From positions 248,001 through 312,000 of the forward strand of contig MBPM02000012.1 of the NCBI GenBank assembly GCA_001695595.3: a stretch of DNA of 64,000 nucleotides. The letters are read 5' to 3'. Of the stretch, positions 35,764-45,956 are shown piece by piece; the first letter of the stretch is position 1; each line of letters starts with the position of its first letter. The stretch comes from Plasmopara viticola. Its lineage: Eukaryota; Oomycota; Peronosporomycetes; Peronosporales; Peronosporaceae. The position numbers were made by a program, and so were the translations under genes. The notes under the pieces were generated by a model. That model was given only the letters and a program-made list of their open reading frames with translations, was not told the DNA's origin and searched no databases.

Positions 35764-37669
35764 ATGCGCGGCGCTTTTTTCGTGGCTATCGCGCTTCTTG
35801 TCGCGGCCGGCAGCCAAGAAGCTGCTGGCTCTGACCAAAACGAGCCTCAACATGGCAATGACTTCATGTCGTCTGCTAACACAACCGATATAATGTTGCA
35901 GAATCGGGCGCTTCAAGTAAGTCGTAACCCAAAGGACGACTTAAGACTCTTGGCGGGCAATGAAGAGCGCGCGCCTTCAGCTCTACCCAGTTTCTTAGAA
36001 ATAGTCAAAGCTCCAAATTCTTTTGCAACTGCGGCTAATGTGATGAGAATGGAGGGAGAAGCAAGTGCGATTGAAGCAGCTTCGAAGAACTTAAATAAAT
36101 TAAGAAGCAACGAGCGCCAGCGCATCGCCCCGACGCCTGACAATGCGGTTGGACAAAGAGTGCGCACTTGGACAAATGCAGAAAAAGCTCCAGTGTCGGT
36201 GGCGAACGAAAATTCATTAAAATTGGCGAAAAAAAAGATGAAACGTCCAACAGCCATCGTGGAAATCGCTGCGAGGTCTGTGACACAGCACGACCACCGA
36301 CCTGCGCCTTCAAACCCGTCCACGATCAACGCCAAAAAGCTTGGGGATCGACTGTCCAACCAGCTGATTACTCAAAAGACGTTACAGCTTGATAAAAACG
36401 AGCATCTTGACGGGGAGGAAAATTTACGAGAAGAAAAATTAGAATCGTTCGATCTTTTGCACTTATTTAAAGAATCTGCGCGACTGACGGTGGTGGATCG
36501 TCAAGAAGCAAGCGAATTAAAAGCCTCAAAGAATTTGATTCAGTTGGAAAGCAACAAGCGCAAGCGCATCGCCCCGACACCGACCAATGTGATTGAACTA
36601 GTAGTGCGTACTCGGCCAGAGCCATACGAGTTTTCGGTGTTGGTGGCAAACGATATACCGTCTGTATTGGCGAAAAGAGTTCAAACGAACGGTCCGACTG
36701 CTATCATTAATAACGCTGCAAGGTTCCTTAAGCAACACGACTCCAGGCCCTTCCACGATTGGCGCCGAAGCTTTAGATGGTCGACTTAACAAGCAGCTGA
36801 TCGATCAGAAGGCGGTACAGCTCGACAAGAACGATCATGTTGACGAAAATCTTTGGCGAGAGGAACTGATATCAGTCGATCAACTTATGCACCTGTTAAA
36901 CGAATTCGACGATTCTGCGCATCCCACAACAACGAATCGTCAAGAAGCAAGTGCAATTGAAGTAGCTACAAAGACCTTAAATCATTTAGAAAGCAACACG
37001 CACCAGCGCATCGCCTCGACGTCTAACAATGTGGGTAAACAAGTAGTGCACACTCGGCCAGATCTTGACAAATCTTTGGTGTCGGTGGTAAACGATGGCC
37101 CATTAAAACCGGCGAAAAGACGGAAGACGAAACGTCCGACAACTAGTATGGGAAACGCTGCAAGTTTTGCAAAGCAACACAACTACGGACCCGCGCCTCC
37201 AGTCTCCTCTGCGCATAGCGCCGAAGCTCCAAATAGTCGACTTAACAACCAACAAATCGATCAGAAGGCGCTACAACTCGAAAAGAACAGCCGCGTTGAC
37301 GATGCCGAAAGTTTACGGAAAGATGATTCACATCCAGTCGAACACCTTATGCACTTGCGCGAAGAAAGTGACAAATTTTCGCACTCCACGGTAGTAAATC
37401 ATCAGAATCGACCCATAGATTGGACGGACGCATTCCCGAATGGCCTCTATACGTCTTCAAAACATGTTGTAAACGAAGAAGTGAATAAAGTCCACGTGGC
37501 ATTTCTAGCGGCTTTCAACCTGCCATTCCAGCACTATCTGATAGAGACAGTGGTAATGCTGAAATTACTCCGATGGAAGAAAAATTCAAGTCCAAACAAC
37601 GCCAAAACTTCTAATACACTTCAGACTCTAGCAACTTCGTTGATTGCAAAAAAGGGCTTTCTTGTATGA
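35764..37669 (+). pseudogene. E1: RxLR-type secreted effector, frameshifted and C-terminally truncated
   Basis: This is a secreted effector of the oomycete RxLR class, expected to act inside host plant cells. I choose the ATG at 35764 (MRGAFFVAIALLVAAGSQ), not the upstream TTG at 35743, because it begins the signal peptide shared by all paralogues. After cleavage near residue 21 come R-A-L-Q at 48-51 (an RxLR variant) and N-E-E-R at 66-69. Repeat unit 1 covers residues 99-247 and unit 2 starts at 248. The frame shifts at about 36745-36750; the second open part (about 36750-37669) carries the rest of unit 2, a full unit 3 and the start of the C-terminal domain (EEVNKVHxAF, RWKKNSSPN). It then diverges and stops at 37669, lacking about 80 residues kept in E4. 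Lysine/arginine clusters in each unit could be nuclear localisation signals. It could still make a 341-residue product. Confidence 0.85.
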
Positions 37670-37772
37670 TGTTACCTGTAAAGTCTTCACACCGTGGTAG
37701 CTCCGGGTCCAACAGGAAAGCGCCGATATACCTTACCGAAACTGTGCGTGTTTGGCCATGGAAAAGTGAAAC

Positions 37773-38115
37773 TCAATGATTGTTGTTGCCACTAGATGGA
37801 GTTGAAAGCTTCAGAATCCACTTTCTAAGCTTATTTTTGCGAGGTAGGCCTTCGACTAAATCCTTACGTTCGTGACAAAAATTAAAGAATAATTCGTACA
37901 TGATGACCAATTTCACATTATAGGCCTCCTGCAAGTTTTCCAAACTGTTTGGTACCATCGTCTCTCCTTCCCCAAGCAACTTCGTCAAATCTGGGCCCAG
38001 CGCTTTCTGTAAAAGTGTTGAATGCTTCTGGGTTTTTTGACGTAAATGTTTCGTTGAATTTGGATTGTCATTTTTTACCAGGCATAAAGAATATCTAAGC
38101 TCTGCTTCGTTGCAT
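37773..38115 (-). pseudogene. E2: effector C-terminal domain fragment, reverse strand
   Basis: The minus-strand frame 37988-37773 reads LLGEGETMVPNSLENL and VKLVIMYELFFNFCHERKDL, and the upstream minus-strand sequence to about 38115 adds a VKNDNPNS...LLQKALGPDLTK stretch. Together they match residues about 460-550 of intact E4 (RWKRNSSPN, LLPDSLENLLEAYKVKLVIMY, WIL). It overlaps the same region that E1 retains, so it is not simply E1's lost tail turned round. It comes from another paralogue facing E1 tail-to-tail, probably the distal part of the gene whose N-terminus lies at 39195-38870. Confidence 0.82.
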
Positions 38116-38691
38116 CACTTCGTTGTTGTCGTCGTGCGTAAAACATTACTATCGGCACTGTATGGTCGCTAATCTTTGACACAAAGCTTCAGACCTATAT
38201 ATGACTACAGTTACTATTCATTTATTTATGTGTGTCGGTCCCGTAAAAATCGTGCTTGAAAAATTATTTGACATATTTGCATATTCGTTTGAAATTTGCT
38301 TGTGGTAAAATTAATGCCAAGCGCTGCATATAATCAACGCATACGACGGACATGCCGACTTCAGGACAGACTAGCCGGCTAAATGCTAGTGTAAAAGTGT
38401 ACGATCGGACCATTTTGGCCACAGCTGTCTGTCCATCCCTTGAGCACTTGAAAATAAAACACAACTTACTTTTGTGATTTACGGGTTCAATCGCGATAAT
38501 TCTTACGTCGTGACACTCGAAACGCACATTTAAAACGCAAGGACAGTGTTGTGAATGAGTTTCTTTCTTTGGTAGAAGTGTGGATACTAAATCGCGTCGA
38601 ACGATGTTTATCTTGGCAAGTTGTAAATTTGGTGGTATGTATCATTTGCTTACATACAATACCAAATTTGCAACATCTACGTACCAGCTAA

Positions 38692-38720
38692 GGTCGGTGG
38701 TCTCTTCCCTTACCATATCT
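38692..38720 (+). promoter_or_regulatory. Conserved 5' leader block of effector E3
   Basis: GTCGGTGGTCTC followed by a pyrimidine-rich stretch ending directly at the ATG is shared with the sequence just upstream of E4 (39766-39792). The conservation across paralogues points to a retained transcription start or leader element. The exact role is not visible. Confidence 0.5.
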
Positions 38721-38868
38721 ATGCGCGGCAACTACTACGTGGCTTTCGCGCTTCTCGTTGCAGCCGGCAGCCAAACAGCGGCTAAGTTTGACAAAGATGA
38801 GGTAAATAAGCACGTGACAATGACTTTATGGCGTCTATTAGCACTACCGATGGAATGTTGCAGAGTTT
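38721..38868 (+). pseudogene. E3: effector signal-peptide fragment
   Basis: MRGNYYVAFALLVAAGSQTAA is a signal peptide of the same family as E1 and E4. The next about 27 residues are frameshifted: at nucleotide level the ACATGGCGTCT-like and ATGGAATGTTGCAGAG words still follow E4. At 38868, exactly before the R-x-L-Q codons, the homology stops and the sequence continues into E2 in the opposite orientation. The apparent 137-codon frame around it (38580-38993) is therefore a chimera of sense and antisense effector sequence. Confidence 0.8.
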
Positions 38869-38869
38869 G

Positions 38870-39195
38870 TCCAGCCACATTGGCGGGCTTTGGGGCGATG
38901 AGCTGGCGCTTGTTGCTTTCTAATTGTTCCGATTTCTTCGAAGTTGCTTTAATCGCACTTGCTCCTTCCCCCGAATCTACCACAGTACCTTAAGTTTTAG
39001 TTCTTAAAAATTCGTAAAGAGAGATTGCTTGGAGTTGAAGGTTTGCACTCGTTACTGTCCGCTGGGATGGACCTCACAACATTTGTTTATTGTGCCAACA
39101 GAAGTCATGAAGTCATTGTCAGGTGCTTGTTGAGGCCCATTTTGGTCAATTACAGCAGCTCAGCCTTCAACGAAACGTAATATGCGTCGCAACTA
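38870..39195 (-). pseudogene. E2: effector N-terminal part, reverse strand
   Basis: On the minus strand, a decayed signal-peptide start (GCATATTACGT, like the AYYV codons of E4) is followed by QNGPQQAPDNDFM, a degraded DSNEC in place of NEER, and then EGASAIKATSKKSEQLESNK and PANVAGQ, matching the start of repeat unit 1 of E1 and E4. Stops and frame changes are present. It ends where the plus-strand E3 fragment begins, so the gene was split by a rearrangement; its C-terminal part is probably the piece at 38115-37773. Confidence 0.8.
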
Positions 39196-39638
39196 AGGGG
39201 AGAGACCACCCTACAACGCTATTTAAACAACAATTGGTGAATAACCGCACCCAATATACCGGAACCTGCAGACAGCAAGTACCGTAAATGCTTTAGAAAT
39301 GGTATGGAAGCGAAGAAATAGATATTACCGAACTCTACAACATGCTGGCAAACTTGGCGTTCGTCTCGGTGTTATTTTGAGACTATCCAATAATCCGCCA
39401 CTATCAAAGAAAGAACTCATACTGACTTGATTTAATGAATGCTGGACCCACAGCAGCAATCGCGCAACTCGTCGAGGTCGAAGTGGCTGGAGCCTGTTGT
39501 CATGGTCTTGAAAAATTTCATAGTATACACCAGAGATGTTGCATTTCGAATGTTGTCTGAATATTGTTGCAATGTTTGTAACCTTTGAAAGCCTACCATC
39601 GCAATTGGTGGCTAACATTGCTAGAGCCTAAGTACGAT

Positions 39639-39676
39639 TTATGGACGCACACTCAATGTTGAGTGTGCGTCCATAA
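39639..39676 (+). repeat. Perfect 18-bp stem hairpin upstream of E4
   Basis: TTATGGACGCACACTCAA (39639-39656) is followed after TG by its exact reverse complement (39659-39676). It lies about 115 bp upstream of the E4 start codon. Such a hairpin could be a miniature element remnant or form in the transcript if transcription starts upstream. There is no T-run, so it is not a bacterial-type terminator. Confidence 0.85.
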
Positions 39677-39765
39677 TCCAGCTTGACTTAAAATATCATC
39701 GAGCCAAAATATGTATATATATACAATAAGAGCATCAAAATAGCGTACTGATATCCCAAATAGTA

Positions 39766-39792
39766 GTCGGTGGTCTCCCCCTCATCATCTCC
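39766..39792 (+). promoter_or_regulatory. Conserved 5' leader block of effector E4
   Basis: GTCGGTGGTCTCCCCC and the following CTCATCATCTCC run directly into the ATG at 39793 and match the leader of E3 (38692-38720) in sequence and spacing. The C/T-rich character is compatible with an oomycete transcription start region, but no named core element is claimed. Confidence 0.5.
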
Positions 39793-41469
39793 ATGCGAGG
39801 CGCATATTACGTGGCAGTCGCGCTTCTCATCGCGGCCGGCGGCCAAGCAGCTGCTAATTTACGTCAGGAGGAGCCTCATCAAGCACCTGATAGTGACTAC
39901 ATGGCGTCTGCTGACACGATTGATGAGATGTTGCAGAGTCGAGTTCTTCAATTAAGTCGTTACCCAAAGGACGACTTGATGCTCTTGGCGGGCAATGAAG
40001 AGCGCATGCCCTTAGCTCGTAGCAATTATTTGACGAAGGTACCAATTCCAGAATCAATCATGACTGCGGCTAATGCGATGAGAACGGAGGGAGAAGCAAG
40101 TGCGATTGAAGCAGCTTCGAAGGACGTGAATCAATTAAGAAGCAATAAGCGCCAGCCCGTCGCCTCAATGCTTAACAATTTGGCTAGACATATGAGTACT
40201 ACGCCAGATTCAGACAAATCTCTGGTGGCGGTGGAAAACGATAAACCATTAGTATTGGCGAAAAGAAAACGTCCGGCAGCCATCACGGAAAACGGTGCAA
40301 AGTTTGCAAAGCTGGACGGCTACCGACCCGTGCCTTCAGGCCCTTTCACGACTAACGATGAAGCTTTTAATGGTCGACACAACAATCAGCTGTTCACTCT
40401 AAAGGCGTTACAGCTCGACAAGAATGAAAATGCTGGCAATGTGGAAGATTTATGGCAAGAAAAAAAAGTATCAAATCGAGACCTTTTCCACTTGCTCGAT
40501 GAATATGAAAAATCTGCGTATCTCACGGTGGTAAATCGGCTAGAAGCAAATGCGATTGAAGCAATTTCGAAGAATTTGATTCGATTGGAAAGCAACAAGG
40601 GCAAGCCAATCGCCCCGACGCCGAACATTAAGGGTGGTCAGGAATTGTACGCTCCGCCAGACACCGGCAAATCTCCAGTTTTAGTGTCGACGAACATACC
40701 ATACATTTTGGCGCAGAGACTGAAGAACGAACCTCCGTCAGCCATTTTGAATAACGCTGCAGGGTTTCTAGCACAACACGACTACCGACCCGCGCCTTCA
40801 GGCTTCTCCGCGATCAGCGCCGATGCCCCCAATGGTCAACTTGACAATCAGCTCATCACTCATAAGGCGTTTCGGCTCGACAAGAACAAACACATTGACG
40901 ATGTGGAAAGTTTACGTAAAGAGGATACAGTCGAACACCTTTCTCACTTGCGCGAAGGGAATGGCGAATCTGCGCACTTCACGGCAGTTGACCGTCAAAG
41001 CGAAACTATAGTTTGGCCGAAAGATTCTGCGGTGTTTCCTCGACCGCAAAAAAAAGTTGTACTCGATGAAGAAGTCAACAAAGTCCACGAGGCGTTTCTT
41101 AAGGCCTTCAACCTACCATTCCACCAGTATCTACGAGAGACGGTTACGATGCTTGGCATAGCCAGATGGAAGCGTAACTCAAGTCCAAACTCTCGTGCGG
41201 CCATCACAACATTGAAAATTTTTGCAAAAAATGTGGACCCCAAAAAATTACCAAAATTGCTGGGCTTAGATTTTGCGAAGTTACAGGGGGATAAAGATAA
41301 CTTGTTGCCAGATAGTTTGGAGAATTTGCTGGAGGCCTATAAAGTGAAGTTGGTCATCATGTACGATTTATTCTACAAGTTTTGTCACGACCGCACGGAT
41401 TTAGTCAAAGACCTGCCTCGCGAAATTAAGTCTAGACATTGGATCCTGCAGCCTGTTTACTACGAATAG
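39793..41469 (+). CDS. E4: intact RxLR-type secreted effector with tandem repeat units
   Basis: This 558-residue protein is predicted to be secreted and delivered into plant cells. It has a signal peptide at 1-21 (MRGAYYVAVALLIAAGGQ, AxA-type cleavage), R-V-L-Q at 50-53 (RxLR variant with Q for the last R) and N-E-E-R at 68-71 (dEER). Two tandem units of about 150 residues follow (101-250 and 251-400), each starting EAxAIEAxSK, with an IAPTP/VASM-type stretch and ending in a leucine-rich HLxE segment before VNR/VDR. A C-terminal domain (401-558) has EEVNKVHEAFLKAFNLPF, RWKRNSSPN and a helical LLEAYKVKLVIMYDLFYKF. LAKRKRP (155-161) may be a nuclear localisation signal. The start is the ATG at 39793, with its conserved leader. 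No intron is needed. The host target is unknown. Confidence 0.93.
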   Translation: MRGAYYVAVALLIAAGGQAAANLRQEEPHQAPDSDYMASADTIDEMLQSRVLQLSRYPKDDLMLLAGNEERMPLARSNYLTKVPIPESIMTAANAMRTEGEASAIEAASKDVNQLRSNKRQPVASMLNNLARHMSTTPDSDKSLVAVENDKPLVLAKRKRPAAITENGAKFAKLDGYRPVPSGPFTTNDEAFNGRHNNQLFTLKALQLDKNENAGNVEDLWQEKKVSNRDLFHLLDEYEKSAYLTVVNRLEANAIEAISKNLIRLESNKGKPIAPTPNIKGGQELYAPPDTGKSPVLVSTNIPYILAQRLKNEPPSAILNNAAGFLAQHDYRPAPSGFSAISADAPNGQLDNQLITHKAFRLDKNKHIDDVESLRKEDTVEHLSHLREGNGESAHFTAVDRQSETIVWPKDSAVFPRPQKKVVLDEEVNKVHEAFLKAFNLPFHQYLRETVTMLGIARWKRNSSPNSRAAITTLKIFAKNVDPKKLPKLLGLDFAKLQGDKDNLLPDSLENLLEAYKVKLVIMYDLFYKFCHDRTDLVKDLPREIKSRHWILQPVYYE

Positions 41470-41819
41470 TGGCAACAGCAAATTCCAGATCCCTCTTCCC
41501 CATGACTTAAAATGTTACAGCTTCGATGTGTATCGTCGGTGCTCCACTATTGGACGGAGCAACCACGGTGTAAAGGTTGATACAGATAGTGAAGTCAGCC
41601 GGTGGACTTTACAGGTGAATTAATGGAAGAAAACGAATTTAGTGATTCATGGAGCACGAGGTAGGTACTTCGTGCAATTTAATTAATTATTGTTTGCAGG
41701 AATTTGGTAAATAATACTCATGCTTTGTCTTTACTAATTTATTTGAAGACTCATGGGCGCTAGTCTTTTTCACACACAAATCAGACCTAAACTTAACAAG
41801 AACTACCACCACGATAACT
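41470..41819. other. Single-copy tail between effector E4 and the right repeat arm
   Basis: This stretch follows the E4 stop codon and ends where homology to the 1.4-kb repeat begins. It is AT-rich with no open frame of note. It should contain the E4 polyadenylation region; no defined signal stands out. Confidence 0.4.
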
Positions 41820-42190
41820 TATTGTGTGGCAGTCTCAAAGATGACAAACCCACATAGCTTTCCGACCAACAAGAGACATCAGATCTCCGTATCTACCGAA
41901 ATGCAACATCTCCTGTTATAGTACTTTATCTTTGAGACCATAACCTCGTGGTATGTGTAAGTTTATGGGACTGGTCAATATTAAAAACACAGGCACTAAC
42001 AATTTCCAAGCGTCAGTCTATTATCGAAATGACGTTCAAGAGTGCATCATGCCCTCAGCGGTGACAATTACAATTTAAAAGGCGAATACACAAAAACGCT
42101 ATCGTTGAATCAGTCATGGGAAGACAGAGCGTAGCGATTCGGGCGACAAAACTTTGGCCAACTACGTGGGTATAAGCAAAAATAAACGAT
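41820..42190 (-). repeat. Diverged copy of the 1.42-1.80 kb repeat
   Basis: TGTGTGGCAGTCTC, AGATGACAAAC, a TCAGATCTCCGTAT stretch and then ATTATCGAAATGACGTTC and GGGAAGACAGAGCG run in the same order as the region around 1425-1780 in R1. Part of it (from 41936) is the outer-arm end; the preceding roughly 115 bp has no counterpart opposite 18196, so the palindrome breaks inside this repeat. Confidence 0.7.
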
Positions 42191-44567
42191 GAAACGTAAA
42201 ATTTAAGATCCCACGCAGAAGTACGATTGATGTATTGTTAGACTAGAGGGTATGCTATGCCTCACCTTTTTGCTGCTGTACGCTCTACTATGAAGTTTTG
42301 TTTAATTGTCTTTCTCCAAGCGAGGCAGTAATAAACGTTTTCAGTGAGAATACTGCAAAGGCTGACTCGGGGCTATTGCAAATATTGCAAAAGCTGACGA
42401 AAATTAAACCATAACTTAAAGCTCGGAGCTGTTAACAATATAATAAGTTAGTACGCATTGTCTGCTTTTAGAGCGATACTTTTGCTATTTTACTAATTAC
42501 TCAGGGCTCAAAGTCTATGCATGCCAGCAAATTCCGACACTGAGAAAACATTAGTAAGAATGTTACATAAGTAAAGACAGAACGAAATTCATTTTATGAA
42601 CGCCATGAAATTAAGTTGATTCGAGGAAGTCAGTACTGCATGACAAAGCAGTGGTACATTTAATCATACGAGCAGTTTGATGTCGTTCAGGCATTCTTTC
42701 GAGCAAAGCATGACATAAAAGAAGTTTGAAAAGTGAATCTCTTACTCCACGCCGACACTGAATGTCAAAAAGACGAACTGTAAGAAAAGATCCCTCACGA
42801 TTTTACTGTGCATGCGGCCTCCTGTCGACACAGACGTCAATTTTTGAAGATGACGCTTTGCAAGAACAACATGGAAGAACATTAAATGTAAATTGCACTC
42901 GACTTATTCGAAGACTAATATCAACCTATCATGAGAAAAAGTGACATAATATTGACCAAGGTGAGACCTCCGAGTATGCACGGAGAGTGGTAGATCAAGA
43001 TCCATAGGCTCTTAAATGCGCCTAGGACGTTCAAACGTCAAGGTTGCAATTGCAAAGGTCCCACAGACAATGTAAAGAAACATGTTTTTACAAAATCGAT
43101 TTACGTAGACGCACAGATCACAAAACAGACGTGAAATCATATTGACCACTTGCGAATAGTGCTTAAGTGCATGCTCACCATCAAGATATCCACGAAGTTA
43201 GAGTAACCTTTGGCGCCTATATAGTTTTATGGAAGGGCATGGCATTCGGGCAGGTCTCCCGTAAGTCGAGATCTTTAAGTAACTTTATTGAGCCAAAAAG
43301 ACTTAGATGGGCTTGCTAATTGCTTTCACAAACATTAATCAAAGGGGGCTAAGCCACTGTTCGACCTCTAAGAAATGAGGCAGAATATTTTGAGAACCCT
43401 GAAGTCATTCGTTGATAAAGTCAAGATAAGCCTGTTTTAAGTGTCGATCTTGGTCGTGCCTGATCCAGTAAAGGACGATTCAGTGTTGACGGTGACAAGC
43501 CATATTTTGCGACTGCTCCGAGCAGACGTATATCTGCCAAATTTGATGCAAACAAGGAGCTACATTTAATCAAGTATGCTCGCTTCAAGCTCACACGCTA
43601 TTTGTAATCTGCACGCTATCTATGCATACAAGCGTCACAACGGACTGCGACACATCCGCCGCATCTCTCGCACAAAATATACTAGGTGGTATCGTTTTGC
43701 ACGATGTATTGCTTCGACGTGAAGCACAAAATAGGAAAAAGCAGAACAATTTTTTTTTCGCGAACTCTTGTCCAGGTGGTGAGCAAATTGAAGCCAAGAA
43801 ACTTGGACGAGAAAATTTCGGTGCGGTCAAGCGCAAGCCAATTTAGCCCCTAATAAAAGAAGAGCTATCGCATTGCAATACGACTGTGATTCATAATATT
43901 GAGGTTTCAAAAATGAAGAGCTTCGCGACACGGTCAACTCGATCTATAGAAGACTTATGGCTGCGCCATAATGGTCTTAATAGTATGAGAGAGTCGACGC
44001 ATATAATCTCACATGCAATGTGTGCCAGCGGGAGGAATCGTCGTCGGATGCAACCTCACTAATAAATTAACGGATCCATTACGCTGTTGGAAATGTATCA
44101 GTGCAGACTTTGTGCTCGGTCTGCTGGAAAATCTACGCTTCGCAACGGCTTACGATCGCGATCTCCCCCTCTGCTGCACTTAAATCTCCCGCTTTAGAGT
44201 TATTTCCTTCGGATCGACAGTCGGTATGGTCTCACGCATATGAAGTCTCAAAAAATATGTTTCCATGTGGCTTCTTGGTATGCGTCTGAAGACTTCACCC
44301 TACAGGGCGTTGTATCAACGCTTACCTGTGCATTTATTATATGGGTATAAGTTATCGGCTTTTTGTACTTGTTGAACATTCACTTTGACGTCAATAATTT
44401 GCCGTCAACATAATTTGGTTTAAGCAAATGACTGGTGGTGAGCGTTCGCATCTAAACTGGTCATTTTTTACTGAACTCTACTTAAAATGCCCAGTATGAC
44501 ACATGCTGCGAATACAGTAACTCGTAATTCGGTAGGGAAAATTTCTCGAAATTGCTTCTGGAGTAAA

Positions 44568-44644
44568 TCGCGAACAGGCAGTAAGTTTTCACATTTGATC
44601 TAACATATTTTTAGAAGCATATAAAACTTACCGCCTGTTCGCGA
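44568..44644 (-). mobile_element. 77-bp hairpin (MITE-like) element, right arm
   Basis: This is the mirror copy of 15475-15551, with the same TCGCGAACAGGC ends and the same length. Because it sits at the same place in both arms, it predates the arm duplication. Confidence 0.6.
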
Positions 44645-44666
44645 ATAGGTATACGCGTCGAATTTT

Positions 44667-44908
44667 GAATTATCTAAGCCAAATATAAAAGAAATCCAAA
44701 TTTTTCTGTTCTGGGTTGACGACACCTCGGAGGTAATCTTATATAAAACCATTCCTTTGTCGCCCGAATGTCAAAGCCATATTGCGCTGCGTTCCCACAG
44801 CAGGCGCGATTGCTTGCCATTACTTAGATCTAAACCTGATGTCTTGGTGGGGCACTACAGTCTTTGTCATGCCATAGTTCTTCATATAGTTCTTCATTAA
44901 GATCCTGG
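44667..44908 (-). other. 242-bp integrase-core segment present only in the right arm
   Basis: The left arm joins its equivalents of 44909 and 44666 directly (at 15446/15447). The extra segment encodes, on the minus strand, the integrase stretch NYGMTKTVVPHQDIRFRSK and, after a stop, WQAIAPAVGTQRNMALTF. This corresponds to the second catalytic-aspartate region (SDRDPRF-like) and the following LGTxLxxSTxxHP-like block. It was therefore deleted from the left arm and not inserted in the right. Confidence 0.88.
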
Positions 44909-45211
44909 AGATTTCTGCAGTATCTTTTGTTGTTTTCGGAGCAATGAAGATAGCCCTTTTGTGAAACGATGGAAAAAAAATCATGCCGGCATTTTGCTCT
45001 CTGACAAAGACACGATGAAGTCCATCTAGCTGTCGATCCATCGGCTGCTTCGAAAATTCAGAGACGGAAGTATTTCTGGCAATTTGGTCCGTCTAGCCTT
45101 GTTGCGCTGACATATTCCGCAAGTGTTGACATAGCGCCGGATATACCTTGTCAATTTATGCCAGTAGTACATTTGTGGTGAGTCATGTAAAATCCTGGGT
45201 GGGATGCTCAT
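44740..45211 (-). pseudogene. Ty3/Gypsy copy B, integrase remnant (right arm)
   Basis: The frame 45211-45026 contains ILHDSPQMYYWHKLTRYIRR and YVNTCGICQRNKARR, the distal half of the zinc-binding module, without the one-base deletion of the left arm. The overlapping frame 45041-44820 contains AGMIFFPSFHKRAIFIAPKT and NYGMTKTVVPHQDIRFRSK, corresponding to the DRxSKxAHFxP and SDRDxRF blocks of the catalytic core. The position of the second catalytic aspartate can be aligned, but the frame changes and the lack of a downstream glutamate region show it is inactive. Confidence 0.88.
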
Positions 45212-45486
45212 ACAGAATCATTAAGTTCACAGATGACACATTCTTCGAGATCTTCGTCGTAAGAAAAACACAGTCTTTAGATATCGTATTTGCTTTTTTG
45301 GCAGTACAGAATATCTTCCAGCAATGAGTATTTTGGCACATCATCTCCTTTTTTTGCTTCATGATCATATACTGGTCTCTATTCCGCGCATACATCGTCT
45401 TGCGGATAAAGTAACTTTGTTTGTCCTTTATCTTTGCCACGATCTCACGAGTTTATGCCGCTTTTAAAAGCTCTCGTAAGGTACTT

Positions 45487-45859
45487 TGGGTAGCTCAATA
45501 CTAATTTCCGAATTGCGTAACGCTGCATCAGTTACGGTATCAATTTTATCGATAATTTTCTTGAAAAAAGGCTGAAAGTCAGCAAGCTCATTGTACTTTC
45601 GAGCAATCGTGCGATTTGTAGTCAACTGCGTCAGGATTATCTCAATACTTTTGTTTTCTATTGAGACCGTTAATGGTCAATTAAAAAAATACACACACAA
45701 CAATTTCGAATTCGCGTGATCGTAAGTAGCTCTTGTTCACAAAACCGGGAATTTCAGCTCAGCTAGCTCCATCTTCCGACCAATTAAAGCAACCAGATGT
45801 TCCAGACCTGTCTCCTTTGGGAACAAGACTCCCTTTATAGCAAAGTTAGAGGCATTTAT
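45487..45859 (-). pseudogene. Ty3/Gypsy copy B, RNase H and connection remnant (right arm)
   Basis: This is the mirror of 14498-14870. On the minus strand NASNFAIKGVLFPK is followed by the AELKFPV-type stretch and then the ARKYNELADFQ connection block. The catalytic aspartate at the start of the block is asparagine as in the left arm, so this loss predates the duplication. Confidence 0.86.
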
Positions 45860-45956
45860 TTATAAATCGAATGATTTCATAAAACTTGGAAGACTGAGAA
45901 TAGATGAAAGCATTAATCGGCGCATAAGCTTCGTTAAGCAGTGTAGTTGACAGGCC

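Noticed and set aside
35913..36359. 148-codon minus-strand frame inside E1
   Set aside because: It is the antisense of the E1 repeat unit. E1 has the signal peptide and paralogue support on the plus strand.
38580..38993. 137-codon frame as a single intact effector gene
   Set aside because: Only the signal-peptide part (38721 on) is family-like. The rest is out of frame or antisense to E2.
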